Source: Chalara sp. BL73
Taxonomy: Eukaryota; Ascomycota; Leotiomycetes; Helotiales
Length of the DNA stretch: 64,000 bases
Assembly: GCA_918026815.1 (NCBI GenBank)
Contig: CAKJVC010000139.1
Coordinates: forward strand, 62,001 to 126,000
Reading direction: 5' to 3'
The notes below the pieces were generated by a model. The model was not told where the DNA came from and made no database searches. It worked only from the letters and a program-made list of their open reading frames with translations. Each line of letters begins with the position of its first letter. Position 1 is the first letter of the stretch. The position numbers and the translations under genes were made by a program. Of this stretch, positions 38,306-50,034 are shown one piece after another.

Positions 38306-41089
38306 ATGCCAAGGAGTCCCGATAGTCCGGTCTTTGGTAGGGAGCAACAATTTACAATGTAACCTTGCGCGGAATATCACCCAGAGATGTGGATCTTCGA
38401 AAGTGGACGTAAACGAGCTAGCCTCAACTATTCGAACAATCAGAACTTTTCGCTTTAAGACAGCCAGAACTTTCTTGTACAATCCAGTCCTTCAGTTTTT
38501 AACTCGAGTAATCAGCTGGTGCTCATTTACGCGTAGAAATATATCTGCGGATAAAGAATAATAGTAAGTGAACTAAGATAACAGATTAATCAACTGTTTT
38601 TATTACTTTGCTGATCGAGTAAATAATAACTTTTCCTGGCATAGTATGCTATGTAAGCTTTTGCTGTCTTTTACATAACCAAATAATCGGTTATCGGGCG
38701 AGATTACAGGACGGCGTATTTATTATTTATACTAATCCTTTTCTAGCACTTCAAATGTGTTTTTACGACTAAACTAAGCTTTTCTGCGGCTGTTATAAAT
38801 AGAAGAATTTTCAAGAGCACTGCTACAGAAAAAAACGCATCGGCGAAGTCTGTAGCATAAAATTGATTATGAATACTTATTCGATAGAAAACAAATGCAA
38901 AATATACCAAAAGATTAATATCAAGAAACGAGCTATTCACAAGAAAAAAAAAAGAATCAAAGCATAGCGACTTGAAGCAAATCGTGAAGCGTTTATAGAA
39001 AAAGCAAAAGCGAACATTGTGCGGTATAACAGGAAGCTTTGTAAGCTGGAAACCAAAAAAGCACGCAAGCGACGTATGCTCTAGTTGCATATGTTATTCT
39101 TATTATTTTAAACTCTCAATGTCGAAAACTCACATAAATTACATTGGTACGTGCCTGGACAACTCAGTATAGAGCATTTGTGGATCACTTTGGAATGCTA
39201 TGTATTCATTAACTAGTTTAGATTCATTCACTGCAAACACAAAGTGTAGAACTATAGGTGCACGGATTAGCCACTTTGGACAGTTTGGACTTGTATGATA
39301 GTACGTTATGCTGAGCTAGAGAATTCTATTAAAAGTTGACACACACGAGCTTGTAATCAGAAGAAATTAGCTAACGTCTAGTGCTGACAGTTTAATTTAC
39401 CGCTGACTTGCATGCATGAACTAGCGCATATTTACTAAAGTAACATTGTGTATTTCCCCGATCAAATCGCATAAAAACCACGACTGCAAAGCAAACTGTC
39501 GCTTAACTTTCACAGGTATATAGCCGTAATGTAAACTCGCTCGACAGCCGCTTTTTGAAAACTCTGAAAAAAAATATACTGGAAATACGAATTAGTCGGC
39601 CATTTACTCTCACAGTAGAAATGACTTACAGTATACGTCACATCAAAGCAGCTGAAAGCAAAGCCCAGAGACATGACTCGTAGTAATACTACTTTCTTTT
39701 TTTAGCATATTTGCCGCCGATCTTGTTCCGACAGTTTAGTTCGTTTTACTATATAACAACTTACCTATGTATTTCCGATAATCGCTGAATCTATAATCAG
39801 GTCTTTATACTTTCGGCCAAACAGATTTTTCCGGATCTTGATTTTTTGGTATTAACGAAGATCTTAATCGAGTCCACCGTCTATAGTCCTGGCAACTAAT
39901 ATGACAAGAATCGCACTAAAAGTTGGAACTGTCGGTCGACGAGATTGCTTTTCGCACACTTTTAGCTTATTGTCAAACAGGAAGAAGTTAAAGATTCAGA
40001 AATGGCTCGGCGCAAGTACAGGATCTCGAAATTGAAACGGCCAATAACAACATCTACGTCGGTAACCGCTAATCTACTTCTTTAACATAAAGTATATGCT
40101 TATAAGTTCACAGAAAGCGGTCAGCAAAAAGCAAGCTTTGAATATCCGCGAAACGAGCAGCGGAAACCAAAACTCCGAAGTTGCTGAAAGGATTGAAAAT
40201 TACATTGTTGTAAATACCGGAATATCTACCCGCCTATAAGACACATGCAAAAATAGAAAAGATAATCTAGCTGCCAAAAAAAAAATCGATACTATATCGG
40301 CTATCTACAAGCACAAAGCATAGCATATAAATGTCGGTAATGTGCAAAAAGCGCTACACATTTCCTTCTTGCTTAATACAGCATCTGCGGACTCTTTGGA
40401 AATACTACAAAACCCAAAAATAAGTCCCGCCTTTTATATGTCAAATAAATTCAACACAGAACTTCCCGAGCTTTTAACACTTCCAACGTTCAGCTACGGG
40501 TTGCACTTAAACCTATTACACTATATTCAAAGTACAATAAAGCCGACAAGCGTCGTTACAGTAGTCGAAGAAACGTTACAAACTGTAAAAAATAAGAAAA
40601 AGTTCAAAAGCTAGGCTTTGCAAATAGTAATATTTTCTACGAATATTAAATCATGTGTAAAATATCTAATGTGTTACAAATAGCTGAGCGCAACGTAAAA
40701 CTCGAAAAAAAAAAAAAATCCACAAAAAAGTCGAAGCGAGCTTACTCGGATATCTGTAAAGTTTTTGTTGACAAATGTAGTGCGAAAAGAGTCGTACTGC
40801 TTACTTATCGTAGCTATGCTATGCAACATATTGAAACAGAATATGAGATAGTAAGCGACTTCTATATAGAAATGCCGATCAGAAATAGTCAAGTCTGCAT
40901 AATACGGAAAGTCGACGGCACGATATTACACTCCGCGAAAAGCATCCTCAAGAAGTCGCAAGTTGCAGCAAACGCCGTCGCAAAGCGCTACAAGCTTACA
41001 AGTGTCAAGCTTGCAAATACCTATTGTGCGCCTACCAAATATACTACCAAGCTACCATGAGTTGATAAGTGGTGTGCTGCCTGCACCTC
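38306..41089. other. AT-rich degraded repeat region
   Basis: About 2.8 kb of strongly AT-rich sequence with Lys-rich short frames (40342-40614, 40653-41060) but no intact gene. The frame ending at 41268 is hAT-like, so part of this stretch is probably the RIP-degraded body of that element; I could not follow it upstream. Confidence 0.45.
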
Positions 41090-41268
41090 CCCCAGCGCCT
41101 CTGATTACTGCAATAAGTGCAGAGCCAGACCGTCTTTTCTCATCTTGCAAAATTACAGTTACAAATCACCGTAATAAGCTTTCAGCAAAAGTGATTGAAG
41201 CCTTAAAGTATCTAAAATCCTGGCGTAAGGTAAAAGTCTTTGCATTAAAAGAAGGAATAAAAGAATAG
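41090..41268 (+). pseudogene. hAT transposase C-terminal dimerisation fragment
   Basis: The frame contains ISAEPDRLFSSCKITVT, then NHRNKLSAKVIEALKYLKSW, matching the SAE-R-FS-AK-T-RN-L...E-L-CLKSW pattern of the hAT dimerisation domain. Nothing upstream in the same frame is recognisable. Terminal repeats and an 8-bp target duplication were not found. Confidence 0.65.
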
Positions 41269-42833
41269 AAGTTGGAAGGTAAAGGAAAAGGAAAAGGGAT
41301 CTTATGAGTCACGTGTAATTATACTCTAGTACGCCGTGCGTATAACAAAGGAGATATATTACTGCAGTGCGTAATCAGGTGTGAACTTACTGCAGTAATT
41401 ACAGTGTACACACTACTGGCTACACTGCATGGATCTAGAGTAATAAAATTGTATTGATTTTGAGCATATTCTCTCTACCTACAACGAGTGTTGAGCGCTT
41501 TCCAATACAGCAGCCTATTATTTGGCACCTCGCGTTATACCATTCAAAGGTTCATCGGAAAGTTTCCAAGTAAGTAACTGATAGGTGACTTAGTATCTTG
41601 GATATCAAGAGATTTGGTGGTACCGCAGATACTAGCCCAATTTTTAAAAATGAACCTCATGATTTAAGATCTTTGTTCTTAAAAGCTGGGTTACTATTTC
41701 TAAAAATAGAGCAATATCAAGCCCTTCTTCAGCTTAGAGACACTTTGCCCTAACTATAAATAGAATGTTTAATATTCCAGTAACTCGCAACATATAACTC
41801 AGATCTGAAATTCCGAATCGATGCTTCTATATTTGAGGAGCCCCATAATCAGCATCCAATCAATCGTGAGGCTGATGTCGTGCAAAAAGCGTTGTTGGCT
41901 TAAAATAGAAAGAGCATAAAAATTTCAGATCTGAAATTCCGGATCGATGTTGTTATATAACGACATGCTACCGTGCTCCGAGCTTTTCCTGGATTACTGG
42001 ATTGGTGCTTTTATATTTGACAACGGTGGTTACTGTATTGATGGTAAGCTGATACATTGAACCAATCATAAGTGAGAACACTCCCCGTTCCCATTATTAC
42101 CGAGATATCTCATTGCGCTAGTTACTCGTTGTTCTTTTCGGTTGTGCATTTCGGTATCCTAGGATATTGAAATGCGACACATTCCCAGCCCATATTCAAC
42201 CATGTGCGATTTATACTCGTCTGTCGTTATTGGGTCATCTATTCCGGGTCGTGTTAATATAAAGTGATGTGATTTGAGCTGGTGTCTGCTGAAAGGACCG
42301 TGGTAATAGCAACAGCAGATGAACTTAGGGAGGTAGAGTGTGTGCGAGTGTTTTGACAGCACTACTACAGTATCGCAGTATCTAGAGACTAGCACTCAGG
42401 CCTAAACAGAGGAAGTGTAGGTCATGTGGCCTTCCTGGTCATACTAGTATGGGGAAGCTTGCTCAGAAATCAGCGGAGAATTCGGATGTACAAAAACGGT
42501 CATTTAGTTTACATATACTTTGTTACTTATTTACACGAAAGTGCTTAAGTAACTAGAACCACAAAAGCCAGGCCAGACCTGTACACCCTGCACACACTGG
42601 CTGACATTTATTCCTGGCTACGCAGACTCGAATTTCCTTCAATTGGTCGTTTGACAAAGCATTAAGGCAAGTTCGAAGTCCGTAAAAGAATAACCACTAT
42701 AGAAATGAACGTGCAAAAGTTAGAAGGTCTGCGACCTTTACGAATACGAAATTCTTTTGGAATGCGCAGATGATTACGGTGAGATGCTGTTACAAATCGC
42801 TGACAATGCATTTGCGGAAGGACGAAATAATCT
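41269..42833. other. Intergenic region with a short direct repeat
   Basis: No gene recognised. The start may be the 3' end of the hAT relic (ACTGCAGT repeats near 41371-41398). Confidence 0.4.
41800..41949. repeat. 24-bp direct repeat pair
   Basis: Copies at 41800-41823 and 41926-41949 read CAGATCTGAAATTCCG followed by A or G and ATCGATG, with one mismatch. The origin is unknown. Confidence 0.6.
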
Positions 42834-43110
42834 GTGGGAGAAATGCCAAGAGGAAGATGCTTTATATCATTAATAAGTTACATTTCCCGTTCATATGCTC
42901 AGAACTGGGTAAATCGCGACTATAATCGAGCCCTATTTGCCTTGGTTCACGGTAACTTAGAACCTTTCAATTTCATAGTGAACAAGGACATGAACACCAT
43001 TTCGGTTTTAGGTTGGGAGTGGAGTCGCGTGGTACCAAGCGTATTTGTTCTACAAGGTCATGGTCCTCTTCCTTTATCTTATGGTTATCTCAAACCAAAT
43101 GGTGGGATTA
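42834..43110 (+). pseudogene. Aminoglycoside-phosphotransferase-like (APH) fragment
   Basis: The frame reads LVHGNLEPFNFIVNKDMNTI, then SVLGWEWSRVVPSVFV. This matches the catalytic HGDLHPxNIxV and DWEWS blocks of the APH/choline-kinase fold common in fungal orphan phosphotransferases. The catalytic Asp is Asn here and the metal-binding Asp of DWEW is Gly. Upstream sequence is partly readable in another frame (GRNNLWEKCQEEDALYH). With no intact start and both key acids lost, I call it a pseudogene. Confidence 0.6.
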
Positions 43111-43504
43111 AGATGGAGGTTTTAGAGGTGGCAGTTGTTGAAGGCCACATGTGTCACGTGAACTGTCATGTGATCCCTTTGCGGAATAGGTTTGGTCTCA
43201 GCCTACAATATGTATATATATCACTCGTTTCTCTCATTCTGTAGAGGAATAAAGCACTTTCCACTTTAATAGCAGTTGATTCTGAGAACAAAGTGACGGA
43301 ATTGGCGGAGAACGTTCGAGAGGTAGCTATTGGTGTTCGCGGTGTGAAGAGTGCTGAGGATCCTGTACTCGCCGAAAACACTGACGATTTGTTCTTTTTG
43401 ACTCCGATGCCAACAAAAGTGCTATGAAATTGCCCAAGGAAAAAAAAGCAACGGCGAGGACAGGCACACTCATACCTGCGCAATAACCTTGACGGCGAAA
43501 GACC

Positions 43505-43720
43505 GACGCAAGCAATGCCCGACAGACTCAGCTCGAGTCTTTGCGATTCGAGCAAATCGATACTCGGCATTTAAGCATCAAAAAACCACACGCCAATACT
43601 CGCCGCTGGTTGTTGCAAACCCAAATATACAACCAATGGAAAAAGAAAGGGCCGCTCAGCAGCGGCAACTTTCTATGGATCAAGAAACCCAGAACAGCTT
43701 TCTGGAAACGCACTTCATAA
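43505..43720 (+). pseudogene. NACHT-protein fragment (pre-P-loop region)
   Basis: 72 codons read TQLESLRFEQIDTRHLSIKK, then HANTRRWLL and GNFLWIKKP, the conserved stretch just before Walker A in a common Leotiomycetes NACHT family. The P-loop itself is destroyed and the frame ends in TAA. A neighbouring open piece (43269-43427) may belong to the same dead gene. Confidence 0.6.
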
Positions 43721-44579
43721 CTACTTGTTCTCAAATATAAAGGCATCAATCCAAAAATCCAGATCTGGAATTTACGATTTGAGATGTTCTGTTTTCGGAT
43801 CCTCAAGATACCAACATTCTATTCCACCTTTGCAGCTATTGACAGGGGACTATATTTTTCCTTCGACGCTATCGACAGAAACAAGAGATTCGTTTTCTCC
43901 CAGCTGGAATAGAAGTTAGAGTTTTGGATAAGCAGTTCATACATCTCAGACATGTGCATTGAACCCGTGGAGCGAATCTTTAAATCAAGATGTGAGTTCC
44001 TTGATTTCAACTTTTCACTTTCTACTTCTTGGTCTAATTTTAGATCTTTCTTAAGAACCGAATTGTTGACCACCTCAGAAGTTTTATTTTTTATTTTTGA
44101 CTAACTTCAACTTTAGTCGTTTTTCTGCCTTTCTAGTACGATTATGCTTTCAACGATAAGAACAATAATAACTTGTCAAATTATTAATGCTCAGACACAA
44201 AAGCCTGCTGCCGGGATGCAAGTGCTTTTTCGTCCGTTAAATTAGAGTGGCCATGTATATTTTTCCTACACCGACTCCGATAAACAAATACGTTCCTGGG
44301 GCTTTGTGGCATAGAAAAGCTCGGTCATTATTTACGAAAAGAAATGATAAATGAAAAGTGTAGTTAGCAAGTTCAGTTTGAGAGTAGTCGGTATTTTGGA
44401 AACAATACTTCCTGGCCGTTAATAGAAATGAACTTCTACGCGGAAAGTAGTGAAAATTTCTATATGAATATTGAAATAGGAAAATATAACTATTGTGTTA
44501 TGCAACGTTTCACTCTTTCCGCTCCAACAGCCTTTTCAGATTCTGCACATTTTATACCTGTGAGTTCAAACATATATTA
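43721..44579. other. Gene-free flank of the nested MITE
   Basis: AT-rich sequence with short frames on both strands, possibly the decayed remainder of the NACHT fragment; nothing recognisable. Confidence 0.4.
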
Positions 44580-45447
44580 ACGTAGTTCACAAGCGAGTGG
44601 GCAAAACAAGCTCATGCACACTTTTTTTTGCATACAAAAAACGTCTGTGCATAACCGTGCACCTTTTTTAATTGTTTATATAAAATTTTATAATTTAAAA
44701 TACAGTTTATCTATGCTATAAAGAAACACTATTTACAGTTTAATAGCTTTTTAATTTATATTTATTAAGATATAAAATTTGGGGGCCAAATAATCCTTGT
44801 ATTTTTACATTTTACTTCATATTTTAATAACTATAACGTAGTTCACAAGCGAGTGGGCAAAACAAGCTCATGCACACTTTTTTTTACATACAAAAAACGT
44901 CTGTGCGTAACCGTACACTTTCTTTAATTGTTTATAAAAAAGTTTATAATTTATAATAGAGATTTTCTACTTTAAATATAAGTATTATTTTAAATCTTAA
45001 AGCTGTAGGATTTATAGTTATTAAAATATGAAGTAAAATGTAAAAATACAAGGATTATTTGGCCCCCAAATTTTATATCTTAATAAATATAAATTAAAAA
45101 GCTATTAAACTGTAAATAGTGTTTCTTTATAGCATAGATAAACTGTATTTTAAATTATAAAATTTTATATAAACAATTAAAAAAGGTGCACGGTTATGCA
45201 CAGACGTTTTTTGTATGCAAAAAAAAGTGTGCATGAGCTTGTTTTGCCCACTCGCTTGTGAACTACGTTAAATCCTACAGCTTTAAGATTTAAAATAATA
45301 CTTATATTTAAAGTAGAAAATCTCTATTATAAATTATAAACTTTTTTATAAACAATTAAAGAAAGTGTACGGTTACGCACAGACGTTTTTTGTATGTAAA
45401 AAAAAGTGTGCATGAGCTTGTTTTGCCCACTCGCTTGTGAACTACGT
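44580..45447. mobile_element. 433-bp MITE copy interrupted by a second copy
   Basis: The outer element runs 44580-44835 and 45271-45447 (256 + 177 = 433 bp). It starts ACGTAGTTCACAAGCGAG and ends with the inverted complement, with long imperfect terminal inverted repeats, AT-rich interior and no ORF. It is flanked by TA on both sides (44578-44579, 45448-45449), the target duplication of Tc1/mariner-type elements. It is non-autonomous. Confidence 0.92.
44836..45268. mobile_element. Second 433-bp MITE copy, inverted, inside the first
   Basis: Exactly 433 bp, flanked by TA (44834-44835 and 45269-45270). Its sequence is the reverse complement of the outer copy; the left 256 bp of the outer copy match the inner copy base for base when compared by eye. 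This identity indicates a recent event. Confidence 0.92.
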
Positions 45448-45449
45448 TA

Positions 45450-45829
45450 GCTGTATTAAAACAACTAAAATCCATCCCAGCCAACAACACTATTAACTCC
45501 GTCACAAAGCGTAGACAATACAACGGCACCGAACTTCAATACTAATACTACTTCTTCTTTTTCTAATACAATCGCATCCATTATTAATTAATCTCCTTTA
45601 TCACCGGATTTATAGGAAGAAGGTGGAAAAATTATACATCCAAGACGACTTTATCATTTGGGCTCTCAAATCTCTAGTAGATAAATATATAAAATATAAT
45701 CAGTTTGGTATTGTTCTTTAGCTAACGTCTATCCCTGCGTGCCGAAAAAACTTTATAGTTTAGGGGTCTTAAATCTCTAACGTCCTTCCCTACATAGCGA
45801 GAAACCCACCGTGCCGAGAAAAATGACAG
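45450..45829. other. Decayed 3' end of the NACHT pseudogene
   Basis: Between the MITE and the last recognisable NACHT block. No motif seen; the rest of that gene is missing or unreadable. Confidence 0.4.
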
Positions 45830-47613
45830 GTACTTTGACTTCAAATGTTTCAAAATCCACACACCATAATATTCTGTTGGTGTTGTCGCGGACACTCGTC
45901 AAGAGCATCTATGACGATATAAGCGCCTTTAACACTACATATTTCGGTAATAATAGCGATGCTTTCATCTTGATCAAGTCGATGCTGGGAACCCATATCC
46001 AGACGCTGATACCACTTAGCAACGACCGAAGGCACAAGAGTCTTCTTGGCACTATGCTCGGGTTCACTAGAAGCAAGCTATTTCAGGAGAGATAGTAGCA
46101 CCTCCGTACTATCTGCGCGGCGCGGCTCAGATGGGTCGCGAGTGCAGTAGAAATAGGCGATGGGCGGACCATCCTCGCCATTCTCTCCCCTTAAATCATC
46201 AATCACAAGAGATGCCAGTATACTTTTACCGGTACCGGGACTTCCTTTAAGCCAGAGAAATGGTAATTTGGCTCCGTATTTCCATTCGCGGTATAGAAGT
46301 CGTTTTAACATCCAGGAGCCGGTGCCCACAAGCCTCTGCTTAGCAATTGTTTTGTGGTGAAATACATATTCTTCGGTGGAGATCCATTTCAAAATCTTTA
46401 TTCTTTCATTCTCTAAACAAAATAATTAGCCTATATCTTCGAAGAAAATACTTAATGGTGGCCGTAGGCAAACACCACTATATCAAAGATTCTGTATGCC
46501 CAAGCAAGCCGCATGATAAGTAAACACACGTACTCTGTAGACCGTCTGAGATGCTTTCCAATTTACTCGCCAGAAGAGATTCCCATCCTTTCAATATATT
46601 CTTTAGCTCATCCATATCCTGAGATATCTCCTTAAGGTGGACATTCGAGTTGTTCTGTGACTCACGATCAACTAATTTGATCCACATATCAACATCGACA
46701 CCACATCTCTTGATATCGTGCCCAATTTCATCTGGGTCGTTGTCCAAATGGGCAATAGCCTTCACGAACCGCTCTAGGGATAGTTAGAATATGATAGTTC
46801 CAATATGATGATTAATTTCGATGAAATTTGAAGCAAATTTCCCATTGTGGACAAGACGCAGTCTAAACAGATTAAAAATACTTGCTTGAAGTACTCTGAT
46901 CAAAGTATGAACTGGCTTTGCAGAGGTATTCCAAAATAGCAGAATACATGCTAACAATGCTTGCCCGGACTTTGCTCTCAGCCTCAGTAACGCATCGTCG
47001 ACAATATATTTGTTCTATCAGCGTATACCTGCTGATGACACTGGCAAGCAACTCTAGAGAATCTATCATCGCTCCGTGTTGCTGAATATCACTAGTTACA
47101 ACCGATAATTAGTATGTAGGGCTATATTAAGGAAGGGTAATAATGTGCCGTGATCAAAAATCTGATGCAGGCCCAGGGGAGCGCGGCGTGGCCTGGATCA
47201 AAAGATGATATTACATCGCCAACGCCTCGAACTTTGTTCAGCCAAAGTGACACTTTCTCAAGTATGGCCCTTATTGGGATACCTCAGTACAAGTAAGTAA
47301 AATGTACCAGAACAGTATTTGCATAAACCACGTCACTTCTATAGAAGTATCCTCGACACAGAGATTCACAATACAAACTCGAAGATTACGGTCGCTTATA
47401 GTTACCCCTGTGAGGAAGGTATAATTTCGTTCACTTACTCTGACCCTTGAAATTCTTATATGTCCACTGCTTTTTTATACATTCATCGCGTTTGTCTTCT
47501 ATGAGCTTGAGAAGATCCTGAGGGTCACAATTGAGCCTCTTAAACTTCTGTAACTCCGGTTGGAGCTTTGGGTCAACGCGATTGGCTGCCTCCAGCCACA
47601 ATGGCGACTCCAT
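45830..47613 (-). pseudogene. Truncated NACHT-type STAND gene
   Basis: From ATG 47613 several exons can be followed: MESPLWLEAANRVDPKLQ, then (after an intron ending at GAG before 47290) EKVSLWLNKVRGVGD and DPGHAALPWACIRFL, then IDSLELLASVISRYTLIEQIY, AIAHLDNDPDEI, and a NACHT part with Walker A GSPGTGKSI (about 46230) and Walker B YIVIDALDEC (about 45900). Defects: TAG replaces a likely CAG right after LLSLLK (46090-46092), no GT donor is found after exon 2 (a GC instead), and the protein stops soon after Walker B without the usual C-terminal half. It belongs to the same family as the fragment at 43505. The dead end lies next to the nested MITE. Confidence 0.75.
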
Positions 47614-48135
47614 AGTTGTTGCTTAGTACCTACAGTATCAATGTGCGATTAGTGTGCAACTTAGAAACGCTGCCTTCTGGTGGAAGTTGGCACTGTGGAG
47701 AAATTTTAGGATGTTCGGCGAGGATAGTTATACGGTCGAGGAAGTGAGGGGTTAAGAGTGAGCCATAGCAAACCAGAACTCAGCCACATAGTGGCCAATC
47801 CATGTCTGGCAGAAGGCTGAACGTTGATATGGTGTGTGATACCACATCAACAGAAAGGTACTATAACTAATCAGGAGCCTGAGGCACTCCATGGAAATTT
47901 CTGTTGACCAGGAAAGGCTGTGGTAATGGTGAGGCGACGCACGTGATCACTTGTTATCTAGATCGTTGCGTATCATACTATGTATAAACCTCTAGGAGTA
48001 TGAATCTCACTATGGATTAGATAAAATTATATTTTCGAATATCGACTCCTTGAAACCAGATTCTTGGGACGAATAACAGGAATTCATTCTATTTATGGCT
48101 AGTTTGGAGTTTTGATTTGCCGGAGAACAGAAATA

Positions 48136-48166
48136 GCCCAGTTCTCCCCAGTCTGTGCTGGTATGT
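48136..48166 (-). repeat. 5S rRNA 5'-end fragment A
   Basis: 31 bp matching the first 31 nt of the 5S gene at 25799-25917 at 26 positions, in the same (reverse) orientation. Downstream sequence is unrelated. Confidence 0.65.
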
Positions 48167-48266
48167 GTGAACCAATCACTTTTTATTATTTTATTACCAA
48201 TACATTACGATACCGCATCACTTTCTCCCATCTGTCAGACCGTGGTTACTCTAGACTAAGTAGATA

Positions 48267-48297
48267 GTCCAGTCCTCGTCAGTCTACGGTCGTATGT
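48267..48297 (-). repeat. 5S rRNA 5'-end fragment B
   Basis: 31 bp, again 26 of 31 identical to the 5S 5' end, 131 bp from fragment A and in the same orientation. It diverges at the same point. Confidence 0.7.
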
Positions 48298-48783
48298 GCT
48301 ATGCGAATTGCACATATTATTACATATAAGAAATTTTGACCTATCAAAACATCCTGCGATTGGCAGTGCAGCGGTCTCAGGCGGGGAATTTTGCGATTGG
48401 TAACAACGAATTCTGTAATTGAGATTGCAATGCTGCTGTATCGGCAACTTGAATCTGATCGCTCCTCTCCTGCTTTCAATATTGTGACCTAGGGAAGGCA
48501 TTGTTGGAACAGGATTTACCTCCTTGCAGAAGAGATCACAAGGCTTACAGGTATTCAATCAAAGTAATTTGTTCCTAAATATGAGGTATCATATTTGACA
48601 CTTCGTTAAATCAGAAGTACTATTCTCGGATTTCTGAATTTAGCGTTAGGGTAAATACCGATAGTAAAATCCAAATGCTAATACTGTTATCTGGAACAGT
48701 TTTCCGAAAGCACGCTCAGTGTCCACACTTTTTCAATCATTGATCGAGTATCTCAAATTCGATCTGGGAAGGCACAAATACTG

Positions 48784-48855
48784 CTCGGCTATACTTGCTA
48801 TTTCCAAGTTTCAGAGCCTTTAGGCACGAGAATCAACTGTGGCTGGAGTGTAAGC
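48784..48855 (+). repeat. ~70-bp sequence shared with 34836-34909, copy 2
   Basis: Second copy of the sequence described at 34836; no gene starts behind it here. Confidence 0.5.
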
Positions 48856-49282
48856 ACAAATGGAAGCACATGATGTGGTCTCCACACCCAGTATACTATT
48901 CAAGCTCAAGGTTAGTAAAATCGGCACTTGTGTGCCTATCCGATATTTGTGGGTTTTCAGACCCTGCCTTGCCAAATGCCCGTTCGAATTGCAAGCTTAA
49001 GTAATACTAATTTCTCGACCTCATTTTCCCTGACTTAGTGTTGCAACCCGTGACAAAGAAGTGAAAGTCGGGTAACTGAAATTGAACCACTTAGGAAAGG
49101 GAGGGGAAAGCCGTTATGGTAGCATTAAGGTATTACTTCTCGCCTGCCTTCCGCCGGATTCGCACCCCTCCTTAAAAAAAAAAAAGGAGAATAGGGTAGA
49201 GCGCACAATGAAATAAAAGCCTCTAGCGACTATTGACCAACTTGCTTCATTGATTCACTACTCGAGTGTGATGTTGCAGCAG

Positions 49283-49727
49283 TCACCCTCTTTGCGTGAC
49301 AATGCGGTAGGACTCTTCATGCTCTGCTTGCATTCTAAACTGAGCTAACTGATTCCCTTGCGAATTTAGCTCATATCCATACGCTTCAAGCACATATCGG
49401 CTGTCACTAGTGCAGATTACTCTACTTGCAGAGAGCTGATCTAATTCGAATAAGATGCAGCAGATCACTTCTACTAGAGGCTCCAAGACTTCGGTCCCAA
49501 AACTCTTCTTGAGGATCCATGTGTTGACGATATTTGTGACAGGTTTTCCATGGAAGGCGTGCTCCTCTTTGAATCATGATTCGCAGATAGATCATGAACG
49601 GCTTCAACTCCTCGGAACTCATACGTGGTACTATCGGGCTGAATGCGTACCTTTTCTCAGATAAAGGATTGTCTAGATGCCTGAATATGTGTTCGAGTCG
49701 AAGTCTAGGGACGGTTTTACGCGCCAC
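49283..49727 (-). pseudogene. Unidentified decayed coding fragment
   Basis: Two overlapping reverse frames each look partly protein-like. One reads MSSEELKPFMIYLRIMIQRG; the other continues FHGKPVTNIVNTWILKKSFG and CILFELDQLSASRVICTS to a stop at 49283. A frame change near 49555 would join them into one polypeptide. No family is recognised with confidence; an ankyrin-like context is only a guess. Confidence 0.25.
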
Positions 49728-50034
49728 GATGAAGAAGTCCGTATTAGAGATTCGAAAAAGGGTATAGTCCTCTTTTTTTTTTTTTTTTAGCTCTTCTTAG
49801 CTGTCTTCTTCTAGTTTCGGGTCCGAATCCATCAGTAGACAGCTGCGTACCATAAATGGCTGCAAGTTCATCAGCTGGCAAAGTCTCTCCTAGATGGCGA
49901 TTCTATGGCCTCGAAGTATACCGGATGCAGCTCTTTCGGTTCTTCAAGTATCTTTTTAGTTGGCTTCATCCCTCAGATAAACAGATCCCCAGATTTGCAT
50001 TTCGTCACGGAAACCACAAGTAAAAAAACAGTTC

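Larger units (their letters stand above)
47614..49282. other. Intergenic region with 5S fragments
   Basis: About 1.7 kb without a supported gene. It contains two 5S-derived fragments and one copy of the 70-bp repeat, listed separately, and a poly-A run near 49174. Confidence 0.45.

Noticed and set aside
44580..45447. Large palindrome as an RNA hairpin locus or replication structure
   Set aside because: The arms are interleaved (A-B-A'-B'), and the nested MITE model explains every border including the TA duplications.
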